From the NCBI GenBank assembly GCA_934045905.1, contig OW203762.1, forward strand, positions 54,585,411-54,649,410: 64,000 nt of DNA, given 5' to 3'. The number at the start of each line of letters is the position of its first letter. Position 1 is the first letter of the stretch. The translations under genes and the position numbers were made by a program. Below, one piece after another: positions 21,705 through 33,125 of the stretch. The stretch is from Leuctra nigra. Lineage: Eukaryota; Arthropoda; Insecta; Plecoptera; Leuctridae. The notes under the pieces were generated by a model that saw only the letters and a program-made list of their open reading frames with translations, did no database searches and was not told the DNA's origin.

Positions 21705-23160
21705 TGCGATTTTGTACAGACAAAAGAAGAGTTGGCACAAAACTTGCCAGAGACGTAATGATGGGGTGAATGTTCATATTAACTATAAAAATTGCAATGC
21801 CGTTTATAAGGGCTATCCAATCAATAGTTGATTGTTGAGGTACTACCGGTTGTACGAGTTCAGGAAGAGCATTGGGTGGCCTCTCTGCTTCTTCTAAGGC
21901 AGTGGTGTTTGAGGACGAGGGTTGCTCTGGATTTATCTGAGTGTTCAAAACAGAAGCAAAAGTCCGTGGTTGCGCCAATGAGACTCGTGGCACGGGCGTG
22001 GGTTGCGTCTGAGTATTCCCTCGGTTATCATGCTGTGGAGAAGAGCCATCTTGCTGCTGTGGACGTCGGGCTCGAGTAGCATGACGAGTTGCTGCCTTGA
22101 TGACATCACATCCTCGGTAGCAAGCGGCATGCTGCTGATTGCAGTTACAGCACTTTGCTGTTTCTGGTGACTCCTTACACTCCTTAACCTGATGCACACC
22201 TCCACATCGAACACATCGTGGCTGGCGATGACAAAATTTGGCCGTATGACCCACTCTTTGACAATTAAAACATTGTATGACATTAATCTTCTTGCTCCGT
22301 GGGGCCTCGGTGGAGACCACGCAGTAGAGGAGTCTCTTGATTTGGCTGAGGTCCACTGGAGCCTGACCACTCGTACTTACTAGCGTACATTCAAAAAGGG
22401 GCAAAAGACGTGTACTGTCTCCAGGCATCTTCATCTGCCGCACAGAGCGGACATTGAAGCCTTGCTGCTTCAGCTCCTCTTGAATGTCTTCTGTTTCAGC
22501 AGATTGTGGCAGACCTCTCAGAACAAAACGCTGTGATCTAGTGCGCTCAGTTGGAAACGTGTAGTACTCTATTCCCTCAGTCGAGTCTAGGGCGGAGGTA
22601 ATTAGTTTGTACGAGGTAATATCTCTAATGATTACTCGAGAAACTTCGAGACCAGGTTTGATTATGAATGCCCCTTGTTCTGGACATACAGCGGAGAGCA
22701 ACTCAACTAATGCCTTATGAGATTTCATATTTTGAATCACTATTGGTGGGATTTTATACTTCTTATCTGGCAAAGTCTCCGCCGTCATCGGGGTCGTGTC
22801 CATATCATTTGCACTTGCAAGCGGCTCAAATGAGTTCTGCGTACGCACAAGGTTGATCACTCTCTTGGATGATGGGCCTGAAGCATCTGACCCAGATGAT
22901 CGTGTGCTGGGACGATCGTTACAATTACGACGCCTTTTATTTCCTGTCACCATCGTGAAACCATCGGGAACTATGTTCAAAGACATCTCATTGGTTGCAG
23001 ACTCAACTTGCATTAGCTCCGTGTCCGATTCATCACTAGACGAAAAATCATTTATAGAAGCTCCTATGGGTTGACTAGAAATGTTTATGACATTGTCTAC
23101 AGCTGAAGGGGCATCTAGCCGGTTTACTTCATCACTCCAAACTTTATATATTCCACTCAT
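21691..23160 (-). CDS. LINE ORF1: zinc-knuckle gag-like protein (copy B)
   Basis: 489 residues, identical in translation to the copy A protein, including the three CCHC knuckles at about 297-351, the Pro/Gln-rich linker and the hydrophobic tail. It starts with an ATG at 23160 and ends in the 14-nt overlap with ORF2. The 257-bp leader (23161-23417) matches that of copy A base for base as far as I can read, so any internal promoter would be shared. In tandem order its transcript could read through copy A as well. Confidence 0.93.
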   Translation of the reverse strand: MSGIYKVWSDEVNRLDAPSAVDNVINISSQPIGASINDFSSSDESDTELMQVESATNEMSLNIVPDGFTMVTGNKRRRNCNDRPSTRSSGSDASGPSSKRVINLVRTQNSFEPLASANDMDTTPMTAETLPDKKYKIPPIVIQNMKSHKALVELLSAVCPEQGAFIIKPGLEVSRVIIRDITSYKLITSALDSTEGIEYYTFPTERTRSQRFVLRGLPQSAETEDIQEELKQQGFNVRSVRQMKMPGDSTRLLPLFECTLVSTSGQAPVDLSQIKRLLYCVVSTEAPRSKKINVIQCFNCQRVGHTAKFCHRQPRCVRCGGVHQVKECKESPETAKCCNCNQQHAACYRGCDVIKAATRHATRARRPQQQDGSSPQHDNRGNTQTQPTPVPRVSLAQPRTFASVLNTQINPEQPSSSNTTALEEAERPPNALPELVQPVVPQQSTIDWIALINGIAIFIVNMNIHPIITSLASFVPTLLLSVQNRNASD

Positions 23161-23417
23161 TGCTCACATTACTTCAAGTCCAAATGAGCTACAAGCGTCT
23201 CTTGGTAGGTTTCGTAGACCTAGTATATAAAACTATTTTCTAATACTTTAAACAGATTCTGACGCGGAAAAATGGTTTGAATGGCTCCCAAAATATCTAA
23301 TATCACCATTCAACACAACAAACATGCAAAACTAGCGATTAATCCACAAATATAAGCGAAAATACTGAGAATAATTCACAGAACTAACTTTCATTTATGA
23401 AGAAACAAATGAAGTCC

Positions 23418-23429
23418 CACTATCATGGA
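23418..23429. repeat. LINE target-site duplication, copy 3
   Basis: The third CACTATCATGGA; the next bases, GTGAAGCGAAAT, are flanking host sequence. Joined to the left flank, which ends ATTTCGTTTCAC with the first bases of the duplication, they form an imperfect inverted repeat around TATCATGGA. Confidence 0.9.
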
Positions 23430-23673
23430 GTGAAGCGAAATGTATAAAGGAAGCCGTAATCTCAACACCTTATCATTTTTGTGCACGAACAACAGTCTCT
23501 GTGTAAAAATATTTTGCGTATTATTCTTCAAATTTTTAAGATCGATTCCACTGCCTTCTTGGTGCAATGTATCTTGTGTTGAGAGGTCCACTTTTAGCCT
23601 CAAATCGATAGCATTATTTCATAAGCTTATTACTTTTAAACTTATTTTTTTCTGGCATAGCATTGAATGTGCT

Positions 23674-23794
23674 GGCGTTCTCCACTGGCCACACGGTGCT
23701 GCACTAGGGCTGCATTGAAATGACGTCACCATACACAACTCAATGCAAATTTCGAACAGTGTGCACAACTATAGTGCGGCCAGTGGAAAGCGCC
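23674..23794. mobile_element. Short MITE with about 21-bp terminal inverted repeats
   Basis: GGCGTTCTCCACTGGCCACAC at the left pairs with GTGCGGCCAGTGGAAAGCGCC at the right with a few mismatches. The 121-bp element has no coding capacity. It carries a perfect CRE palindrome TGACGTCA (23721-23728). No clear target duplication was seen. Confidence 0.6.
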
Positions 23795-24147
23795 GTTAGA
23801 TACTCTGTAATTGCTCATTAAATAACTTATTAAATTCATTGATAGCAACCTTTGCCCAGAAGTAAATATAAAAAATTAGACTGCAGGTAACTGATTCGAA
23901 TTCCACAAACCTAATTGCTATTATTACGTTGTAAAAACAGATAATTACATTGGCCATGCCCTCTTGTTCGCGAGATTAAAGATAGCCGAGGCAGGTATGA
24001 AATATGACGATATTTTGCAGACTTCATTAGCGAGCGAAGCGATCGTTGCATTCACTTCTGATTAATAGTTTTTCGTATGCAGCTTCGCTAAAAGTCACAC
24101 CATTTCTCCGATCGAGACACAATTTCACATACTAGGAAAACGCTCAG

Positions 24148-25470
24148 TGTAACGCGTTGATGAGCGAGCACGGGTACGTGCAAATTCTCGAACCGGAAAT
24201 GCGTACACAACGCACAGAAAACATATACATCCATATGGAATTGATTATGATATCAACTTAAAAGTGTATGCTTTTCATCGAAACTTTAAAATAGCATCTA
24301 AGCACCTGGTTCATAAAGCAAATCAGAATCAATTTTCAATTGGCACTGGAAAACATTCATTTCGATACTTCATTACTGACAGATATTAAAAATGTAAATA
24401 ACTTCATACGTTCTTAACTGATTGGGATGAAATTTTGTAAAATAAGAGACAATATTGGTCTTAATGATCATGCAAAATATGAGTTTGATCAGAATTATCG
24501 AAGACCGTTTTCATTTTTCAGCCTATAAGGAGATATTTATTTAAATTTTAACCAATGAATCTGAGTAACGCGTTGATGAGCGAGCACGGATACGCGCAAC
24601 ACCTCGAACCGAAATTCTGTCTATCGAAAATGTCATTAAAAGCCAATAATTCTAAAATTTCGCCACAGATTTGTATAGAAATCTCAAAACATTCCTAAAA
24701 TATTGGTCCAAATAACCATGCAAAGCTTTAAGTTGATCGATTGAACCTTTATGATTGAACTGTTCCGTGTTAATTTTCAAAAATCACAGGATCTCCTTTA
24801 AAAAATATACCTGAGACCACTCATATGATATAAGTGTGTCTACACAATATCAGATCGACTGTTAAACGGTCATTATCAGTTTCATTTGCGTTTGAAAGTT
24901 TCTGCTCTAACTACCTTGCCTTGAACTGAAGAGTCGAAGTCGCCGTGAATTTGACAGCCAACACGCAAATAGTCCGTGAAATGTCAATAACGTTTGGATT
25001 TAAACACAGATTAGTATGAAAATTGTCAAAAATGCAGATAATGTTGGTCCCAACCATCATGCGAAGTTATAAGTTGATCGTTCAATCGGTTATAGTTTAA
25101 ATTTCTAAAAACACAGGAAATATGGTTTTAAATTTTAACCAATGGGAGGATTTGGCTGAAACTTTGTTTGATTGGGTACAATGTTGGGGGTAATGACTTG
25201 TCAAAATTTCAATTTGATCAAAACAACCAATCGAAAGTTAATTTTTTTTAAATTTGAACCAATCAATGGATTTCAAAAAAATTAGGGTCTGCAACAATCA
25301 GAAATGTTACGTACATGTGTGCAAAATTTCAGCTCGATCGAAGAAAAACTCTGACCTGTATATCGTCAGTAACAGAAAAAAAAAACAAACAAACAAAAAA
25401 AAAAAAAAAACAGAGGTCCGTGCCAAAAGAGCCAAAAGGAGACGCTCGCTTCGCTCGCTCAACTACGTTA
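24148..25470. repeat. Degenerate dispersed or tandem repeat region
   Basis: A segment of about 55 bp starting near GTAACGCGTTGATGAGCGAGCACGG at 24148 recurs at about 24562, 414 bp later. Downstream, phrases such as CAAAATTTCA..TTGATC and ACCAATCAA..GGATTT repeat several times with drift. Related text occurs at 26100-26540. It ends in an A-rich run (25376-25414). This looks like old copies of a non-coding element whose family I do not recognise. Confidence 0.55.
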
Positions 25471-25606
25471 TGGTCACATGACTAGTATGAGTTGTATAGT
25501 TGTTGAACAAAATCCCCTGAGCAAGCTGAGATTTGACACACATAATCATCAATCTCAGAATCACCAGATTAGTTATTGAACAGAAAATAGGTACACCTGC
25601 GGTCAG

Positions 25607-25645
25607 AACAAGTGTTGACGGCTCGAATTACCGTCAACACTTGTT
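25607..25645. repeat. Perfect 15-bp hairpin with 9-nt loop
   Basis: AACAAGTGTTGACGG (25607-25621) and its exact reverse complement (25631-25645) flank CTCGAATTA. No T-run follows that would mark an RNA terminator, and no Helitron-type CTAG end is adjacent. Confidence 0.65.
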
Positions 25646-26099
25646 GAATGGAGAAATGATCATTAGGTGAGGTGGTTGGTTGGTTCTTATAATCAAACCC
25701 TCCAGCCCCCCGTGCTCGAAATCTACATTTAGTCATTTACCTTTGCGTTTTTGTCATCAAGTTTAGAAAAAGGACTTAAATATTTTAATAAATTTATGTG
25801 ACCGCGGGTGTACCTGCCCATAAAACAAAATTGTAATTTGCATTACTCCATAGCTGTACGCTTCTCATATTGAACCAAATCTGTTAGCAATTTGTCATGA
25901 TAAATGTCAAATATTTGTAAATTACCATTTCGACTTTAAGCATCTGGAACACCAACCAAACCCGATCCACTCGATCATACATCTAACTATATTGTATCTT
26001 ATTTTCATTGCAACTTCAACATTTCCATATAACATACTCTGGAATAATTGAATAACAGATCCATGTGCGTTAATGAATTTGGTACATTTCGATAAATAT

Positions 26100-26540
26100 C
26101 TTTTGACAACTACTTCAAAACTTAAAATGACAACAACAAAAAATGTACTTAAAATGTAAACTTGAACGATTTGGCCGAAAACGTGCTACATATGTTACAA
26201 TTAGTCTTGATCACCATTCAATATTTGAACTTAATCGGAACATTTTGAATTTTTACCAATCGTTTTTTTTTAAATTTTAACCAATTAGAGAATTTGAATA
26301 AAACTTTGTAAAATATGAACAAATGATTTTCTTAATGACCTTGCAAAATTTCAAATTGATCGGATCAACCAATCAGCAGTTTTTTAAATTAGAACCAATC
26401 AACGGATCTCGACAAAATTTCTGCAGCACAGTGGTTTGAAAATAAGTGAAAAATTTCAGCTCAATCGGAGTACGGTGTGACATGTATATAAGCAGAGACA
26501 GAAGGACAAAAAAGTCGTGCCAAAAAGGAGTCGAAAGGAG
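26100..26540. repeat. Second region of the degenerate dispersed repeat
   Basis: Shares many short phrases in the same order with about 25100-25460: ACCAATCAACGGAT near ATCAATGGAT, AAAATTTCAGCTC.ATCGG, a tract running GTGCCAAAA.GAG..AAAAGGAG, and CGCTC near the end. Substitution and indel load is high. The shared 3' boundary suggests two insertions of one element. Confidence 0.5.
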
Positions 26541-26689
26541 TCTGTCGCTCCATAAAAGCTCTTTTGCAAAAGTCTTCTTCAAGTATAGTATCTTTTTATG
26601 TTTCTTCCCTCTCTCAAATATATAGCATGCCGTCAATTATAATCACATGTGTCGAGCAATGTGGATAAAATTGATAAACTTTTTATCGA

Positions 26690-26800
26690 GCTTGTGCGCT
26701 CCCTGAGCTACTTATTGGTTCATCCGGTAGCCATGCCCGCGTCAAAGTTTAGATGATCAGTCCCAAAACGGTTCGCCGGTTCGATTCACGGCCCCCAAGA
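26690..26800 (+). mobile_element. Possible tRNA-derived SINE head
   Basis: CCGGTTCGATTCACGG at about 26777 is a good RNA polymerase III B box. The preceding 60 bp (GTTCATCCGGTAGCC.. onward) could hold a decayed A box. No cloverleaf can be drawn confidently and no target duplication was found. Confidence 0.3.
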
Positions 26801-26859
26801 GGTCGATTTCAAGCTAACTTGCCTGAGCCCTCTAGAAACTCTCACAACATTATCAAAAT

Positions 26860-28750
26860 AAAAAACTTTTTCATTGAGTTTCTACTAGGAGCTAACTAAA
26901 CTCTTAGTTGACGACCAAGGTAAAAGTGCTGAACTCGGAAGAAAATACTAATTAAGGTGCTACAAGCATCCATGCTGAGAAGAATTTCACATACCTACTT
27001 GCATCTATACAGAAAAACTGGAAACTTTAATCGGATAAACTTATTTTGCTTAATTGTAGTTGAAAATTGCTAGAGTAATGAGTTTTTTACGTGCCATAAT
27101 TGACCGCAATATTACAGTTTATATAATGTACTAAGCGTTCTACGATAAGAACTTTTGCATTTGGGTAAACATTCACAACACTATTTCTTCCGGCAATTGA
27201 GGCACATTGTTTTCATTGGTTGAAGGTAGAGGCGAGTTTGTGCTTACATAGTTCCAATAATAGGCACCTGCTTTTCACAACATTCTTTCATCTTTATACA
27301 TACACTCATAATCATTCGGAGCAGCCATAATACTAGGTATGTAAAATTTCACGCTGAAAGTCTCTAAAATGTAAGGGTAGTCGTTATATTACCTACGTGG
27401 AGTGGGTAGTTGAAAGTGATCGGTCCTCTTGTAATGTTATACGTCCTGTATAGTAACAACATCAAGGCATAATGGTTGTGAAAACATGCTATAATGTTGC
27501 ACAGAGGGCAAAAGCAAAGCCGCTGGCTGACTCGAAATAGCGGCAATCAGCTAACCAAACATCATGTAACAAGTGAAACAGTGAGAACAACAATGGCGGC
27601 CGAGCGAAGCGTGGCGGGATCTTGTTTCTCTGACAATAAGATGCCAACATATCAACAAGATTTCAGGACATTCGGCTCACTTTGAAACCGACCTCAGGAT
27701 TTGGTTTCTTATTTGCATATCTTGCGTTGACGGAGACAACGACTTGCGAAAGTTGATTTGTATACGACACGTTGTTTATATCAACTAATAAGCTGAGAGT
27801 TACAAACACTAACCGACCTCAAACCACGTAACAAAACATAAATAGAATTTATTTCGTTCATTTAACTTGTTAATTATACTATACGACCAAACTGCGATAC
27901 CAATACAGGCAACAATAGTAGAGTTTTTACATTTCACCCAATGCAAGGGTGCAAGGGGGAATGTGTTCTGTTCAGCCTCTGCCAGTGGAAAACCCCTCAA
28001 AGCTCACAATCCCAGAGTCATGGGAACTTTGCGTTGATCCCACTTGTGTTAATGTCGCTATTAAAATGAGATACTCTCCTGCTTTGAATTTTATAATTTA
28101 TGTTAGGTACGAATTATTTTTTATGACAACGATTATGTAGAAAAGACTCGTATAAAATAAAAGATAAGCTATTATGCAGTTTAAGCTAGACTTACCGGTC
28201 TTCTATGTTAATTGCTGGAATACTAATTACCGCCACGAATGAAATTAGAATGCAGTACTGCATGCACCTGATAAATGCACTTGCAGACGTTGTTTTTAAT
28301 AATTAACCATGAGTTCTGATAACAGAGCGCTGAGGCCATCGCTTCTATCATCGAAATGTTTATCTCCGCCTCCTACTTCCGAGCCAGGCCGAGGCGTGAA
28401 TACTGATCTTTTCGGCTGCGTAATCCGCTAAACCGCCAGATTTCCCAGGAGCATTCGCCGTATACTATTTTTTTCTGTTAGGGAACGTTGAATCTGTCCT
28501 TCTTACCAAGTCCTTCGCTAAATCAGTTTCTTTTATTTCATTTTAGTAATATTGGAATCAAAGAAATGAAAGTCAATTACTATAACTTGGATTTGAGAAG
28601 TTCGACTAATGAAACCGAAAATAAAGCGGAAATTACTAGAAATTCTGGTCAGATTTCGAATCATTCAGGGGTGAATTTAAACTTTGAACGTGATCGAAAT
28701 TGATGGAATTCAAAATTACATTTTAGATCAGACATGTCAGTAGGTAGTGA
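26860..28750. other. Spacer, no gene seen
   Basis: AT-rich sequence with short frames on both strands. I found no repeat family, RNA gene or splice-bounded exon that I could support. Confidence 0.5.
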
Positions 28751-28752
28751 TT

Positions 28753-28825
28753 GCGCCATGATGAATGGCGCGAGTGTCCTGCGCAGAGGGTCGGATATCG
28801 CGTTGCACTGCGCAGGATGACGTCA
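28753..28825. promoter_or_regulatory. Palindrome cluster with CRE
   Basis: Three self-complementary units are packed in 73 bp. GCGCCAT/ATGGCGC lie around five bases (28753-28771), TCCTGCGCAG/CTGCGCAGGA around 21 bases (28777-28786 and 28808-28817), and the CRE TGACGTCA directly follows (28818-28825). The half-sites resemble NRF-1 and CREB/ATF binding sites. A regulatory role is inferred, not shown. Confidence 0.35.
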
Positions 28826-31800
28826 TGGGAGACCGGAAGGAATCATGTGGTGTCTTCACAACAGATGCGCAAGATAGATGCTGAGGCGGGGATATGTCGC
28901 TTCCATTCTCGGTACAGACAAATCAAAACGTCGAGGCGACAATTATCCATACAACTCAGGTAAACTTGATAACTCGTCTCATTTAGTTGCGTAATGTACA
29001 TGCAAACTGATTGACAGAGAGAGAGTGAGAGAACATCTACTCCAATGACCTATTAATACTTTTTTTCAAAAAATAAAAAAGTCATAGTAGGTACACTCGA
29101 ACAAATAATAAACGGTTTTCGTAAGAAGGGAATAATTGGCTGCTTAAGGTTTGATGGCAGCATCCCATGAAGTCTGTGCTAACTCATCATCTTACTCTAG
29201 TATGTGAGCTCTGATTTCATTTGATAATAACAAGGATTGCTTGTCAATGAACATGACAAGCAGTAAATCCGTTTTGGTCAAATATAATTTTTAATTGGTT
29301 TCAGTGTACCTTGGTAATCCAGGGAAAAAATTAATAATAAATGGCGTCGAGTTTGATTTTTCTATTATTTATTTGTATCATTGATAACATTACGTTTCCA
29401 TAGTGCTGACATTTATCCAGCTTTATTTACTGAATACTTGCATTTAGATGCCTGAAAGCGATGTATAAAAAAGTTTTATTTGTTTTTCATCATCTGCGCT
29501 CTGTTCGTTATAACGTAATAATTTTATATTTTAAACTGTAAACTCCATAAAGTCTGCAAAGTTATTAGCATTTCCGCTAAGTTTTCATTTCCTCTTCTTT
29601 ACTCTTCTCTGAGTTCTCCATCAACAGGTATAACTATTAGTCACTAATAAGATATGATGGAATCTGCACGAAGAGACCAAGACAGACGACGTGGTATCGA
29701 GCGCTGGTGTTCTGTCTTAGTTCACCCGCAAGTGTAGGGAATGGACCCATCCACCCCTATAATAATGTGTATTGTGTTTAATGCAGCGATGACGACATTA
29801 CATAGGGAGACTCACCCCTTGTGCATTGCACCAATACACCCGCACGTGTGTGTGAGGCGACGTCATTTCCCTCCTTTGTGTCGGCCATAAGGCGGCATCA
29901 TGCATCAAAATACGTTCGCATTTACCCCAGACTGTTCCATCAGAAGCTAATTCAAAGCACCCTCCAGAGACTTAGTCTGCAATTCATATTGATTGGAGAT
30001 TGCCGATGAAAAAAGGTCAACGGGAGCTTCAGTTAATTAGAACGTGATTTCGTTAGCGCCAAAAGTTTGCAAAACAAAACGTATGATGTTTTTTTCTTTT
30101 ATTATTAAAGATCAGATTCTGTGTATATTCAGAAAAGTGTGGATTATTATCAAATCTTCCACCGTGACATTTTCAAATTTCTTAACTTGTAATTCTATTT
30201 TCTTGATTTCCAACTTGCGAACGAACGCTAATCAAAATGAAATTAGTTGTAAGTTAAAACGAAAAGCTTAACCCAATTCCGCGAGCAGGAGCAGATCCAA
30301 GTATTGGTTAACTCCAGTTGAACGCCGAAAGTTGCGAATATGTTTCAGATGTGGAATAATTGGCGCGCCCGCAGCAACGCGGCGAACTTGCGCTGAGCAC
30401 AATGTCGATTATTGTCAAGTCGAACTTCTTCACCACTCGATTAAAGACCGCGTAATGCTTCAATCAAATTATTCTCTACAATATTCATTAGTCTATTGAA
30501 TTGGGGCTTTTGATGAATGAGGCGCCCTCAATTTGTTCGTGATTGAATAACCAAAGCAATGTCCAACACACAATAATGAGTTAACTGACCAAGAACAATA
30601 CATGCGAATCAATCGACTGATGTACATTTGCATTCATCAAAGCATTTTTCTCCACGCTGGATTCATTTCGGAATCTCTCGAGACCCGGCAAAGAGTTTTT
30701 CATACAATAAACGAATGTTTGTTGAAAATATATCGTCCCGTCAGAAAATAAGTCGCTCGCATTTTCATTTTCAAAATTGCTCACTTATATTGTTCACATT
30801 CCAGTAGCTTCTTTCTCACTGCATAAATACATGTTTCAGTCGGGAGGAATATATGAAAACTGCGCAATGCATAAGAAAGGTATTTCTCATCTTGCATCTT
30901 AGAGAATATGTCGAGGCAAATAGCAACAAATCATGTTAAGTAGTCATTAGATGGCAGTGCTGTTCGGCGATATATCTCGTCATAAAGTGTGTTTTGTGGG
31001 GTGTGAAAACTCCCCGGACGGAGGGGAATGTCACTGCTTATGAATCACCAGCGATGCAACTTGCTTGCACATGCCTCGAGCTGCAGTGGAATGCAACCAG
31101 ACGACGGAGTAATGCACTCGAGGGGATGGCTTTTTAGCATTCTTTTGGAGTTGATTTGCGTTTAGTACTTCGTTTATTTGCCGCTATAAAAAGTGTCTCC
31201 GTTGTGTACTCTTGTATATTCATAATTGCATTTTCCATTTTCTTTTTCTTAACTGACAGAACAAAGCGAGGTTTCTCGTTCAATAATGTTCAAAGTAGAC
31301 ATCCAATCAGCAATGCGTTTGAAGAATAGCATCTGTAATCTAAGATTATCTACAACATTCCGTGTCTTTTGGATTCTCAATCGGTGAATGTTACTTCGGT
31401 TGCAATCAAAATATTCATATGATTAAAAATTTTCTAATTTCTATTTTTTTTGGATTTGATACGAGTGAAACTTGGAAGTTACAAGCAGACGGAAGTCAGC
31501 TAAGTAAATGAGTGATGTCGAATGCTTCATTTACAAATTGATCGCTCCGTTGTTAATCTCAGTGAGTGAATCAGCCAGAAGTCTATGAATATTTCAGCAT
31601 ATTCGTTCAATTCAGCTCTGTTTGGTTTGCGGAATCGAAAAATTTGCCGGCAGACAAAGAACTTGGCGGAAACTGTGGTGGAGTTTTGCATGCAAAAAGC
31701 GGAATGTGAAATTAGAGTGCACATTATTAGCTTTCCTGTGACGTTTTCATTTGGTATTCCTTTACTTTCAATTACCTACAAATGTAAGTGTTCTATTTCA

Positions 31801-32281
31801 ACAAAGTGCTGCAGCAGGAAATGAATAGGGATGAATGTGTACCCAGTACTTCATAAACTGAAGTTTAAAACAGTCTGGCAGAGAATTGAATGATGGTAAG
31901 AATTTGTTTTCAGTCTGGTTGTTATAATGTTACACCTCCGTTGACTCCGGCCATTGTTATCATTTTTCTCCTCTGCTTTATTGTTCGCGGGGTTGTGATA
32001 CATGTTGTCATCAATCACGGTGGCTCTGCGAACTGAATGCAACTCGATGAACACAGGAAGCCGAGGAGTGAGGATCTTTTGACAGACTCTTGGTCCAACG
32101 CAAGAAGTGCCAACTCACGCAGCGCAAGAAATCAACATTTTCATATTTCTAGAGACATCTTTTGTGTGCGTATTTACGCATCTAGTTCGCCGAAATGTAC
32201 AAATAAAGAAAGGTCTCTGTACAGAAATGTATTTACTAACCTATCCAGCAATGGATCGAACGTGCAATCCCCTGACTCAGC
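28826..32281. other. Spacer, no gene seen
   Basis: Mostly AT-rich. A frame of 70 codons ends at about 28963, where TCAG is followed by GTAAAC, which could be a weak splice donor. Otherwise nothing supports an exon, RNA gene or known repeat. Confidence 0.5.
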
Positions 32282-32289
32282 ATCATACA
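32282..32289. repeat. 8-bp target duplication, left (hAT-like composite)
   Basis: ATCATACA here versus ATTATACA at 35553-35560: seven of eight bases match, directly outside the paired TAGTGTTGGGA ends. Confidence 0.65.
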
Positions 32290-32899
32290 TAGTGTTGGGA
32301 TTTTCCATGAAATTTTTTTTGTAAAAATTTTCATGAAATTTTTCATGAAAATTTTCAATGTTTTGAATCCTGAGGAAAGTAATTTTTTTTTGTTATTTTT
32401 CTGGTAGGTGCACCGACATTTTAAACGTATTTCTATCACGCATGTAACACACCTCCATTAATACTTTACAAAATAAAACAATTGAAAATATGCTGAAAGG
32501 TCCTCTGTAAATGAGTATCCCAGAAAAAAACACTCCGTGTAAAAAAGGCAGCCAAGTCTCTTTACTTTAGAAAAATTCAACACCGAAAAGGAGTGATATC
32601 AAAAAAGGAGCCAAGTCAATGACATTTCCAAATATTTAATCGTATCTTTGAAATAAAAGTATAAACACCGAGAAATACTTTACAAAAGGACTTGGCGCAT
32701 CGTTTTTTTAAAGACATCATTCTATCCTAAAAGTGGAAAGAAATTTACAAGTAGGTACATTTTCCTATTTCTATTAGAGCCAGAATCTATGAATCAAGCT
32801 ACTTTTAGTAATGACTATTTTATAGTTTTGTCAATGGCGATAGAAGCATGATTTTATGCTGTAATATATAAGTAATATAAGGGTGAAAGAATTACATAA

Positions 32900-33125
32900 C
32901 AATTGGAAGTGGTGAGAATGTAGGTTTCTTTGGAAAACTTCCATGGAGTCAGGAGTCAGGATCCTCATCAGTGTGTTGTGTCTAATGTCCGCCCGTCCGA
33001 TCGGGTAGCTCAGTTGGTAGAGCTCTCGCCCGGCAAGTGAGAGGTCCCAAGTTCGTGCCCCGGTTCGGTCGGATATTTTTCACAACACACATCCCTTCAT
33101 ATCAATTGGAAGTGGGCTCATACAT
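32900..33125 (+). mobile_element. tRNA-like retroposon with 13-bp target duplication
   Basis: CAATTGGAAGTGG occurs at 32900-32912 and 33113-33125, enclosing a 200-bp insert with a tRNA-like core. Short inverted pieces (GTGTGTTGTG and CACAACACAC) flank the tRNA part. The insert is nested in the centre of the TIR element. The tRNA part sits in the middle and not at the 5' end, so it is not a textbook SINE. Confidence 0.65.
32999..33070 (+). tRNA. tRNA-like sequence, probably SINE-borne and inactive
   Basis: Folds as a 72-nt cloverleaf: acceptor GATCGGG/TTCGGTC (with wobbles), D arm GCTC/GAGC, anticodon stem CTCGC/GTGAG, T loop TTCGTGC. The anticodon position reads GGC (Ala), but position 33 is C instead of T and the T stem CCAAG/CCCGG has two A-C mismatches. 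GGC is not a normal eukaryotic Ala anticodon. The A box (TAGCTCAGTTGGTAGAGC) is intact. I read it as a retroposon core and not a functional tRNA. Confidence 0.55.

Larger units (their letters stand above)
18917..23417 (-). mobile_element. Jockey-like non-LTR retrotransposon, copy B
   Basis: Same length and structure as copy A, offset by exactly 4513 bp (element plus 12-bp duplication). On the coding strand copy B lies upstream of A in head-to-tail order. With three substitutions in about 4.5 kb the pair is either very young, recently gene-converted, or partly an assembly product. The substitutions make a pure computational copy less likely. Confidence 0.95.

Noticed and set aside
14404..23417. 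Telomeric (HeT-A/TART-like) LINE array
   Set aside because: Tandem head-to-tail order fits, but 12-bp target duplications separate the copies, no telomeric repeat such as TTAGG is present, and ordinary-looking sequence continues on both sides.
25607..25645. Helitron 3' terminus
   Set aside because: A hairpin is present but no CTAG-type end 10-12 bp after it and no matching 5' TC end was found.
32999..33070. Functional tRNA-Ala gene
   Set aside because: T-stem mismatches, C at position 33 and a GGC anticodon position; it lies inside a retroposon with a target duplication.
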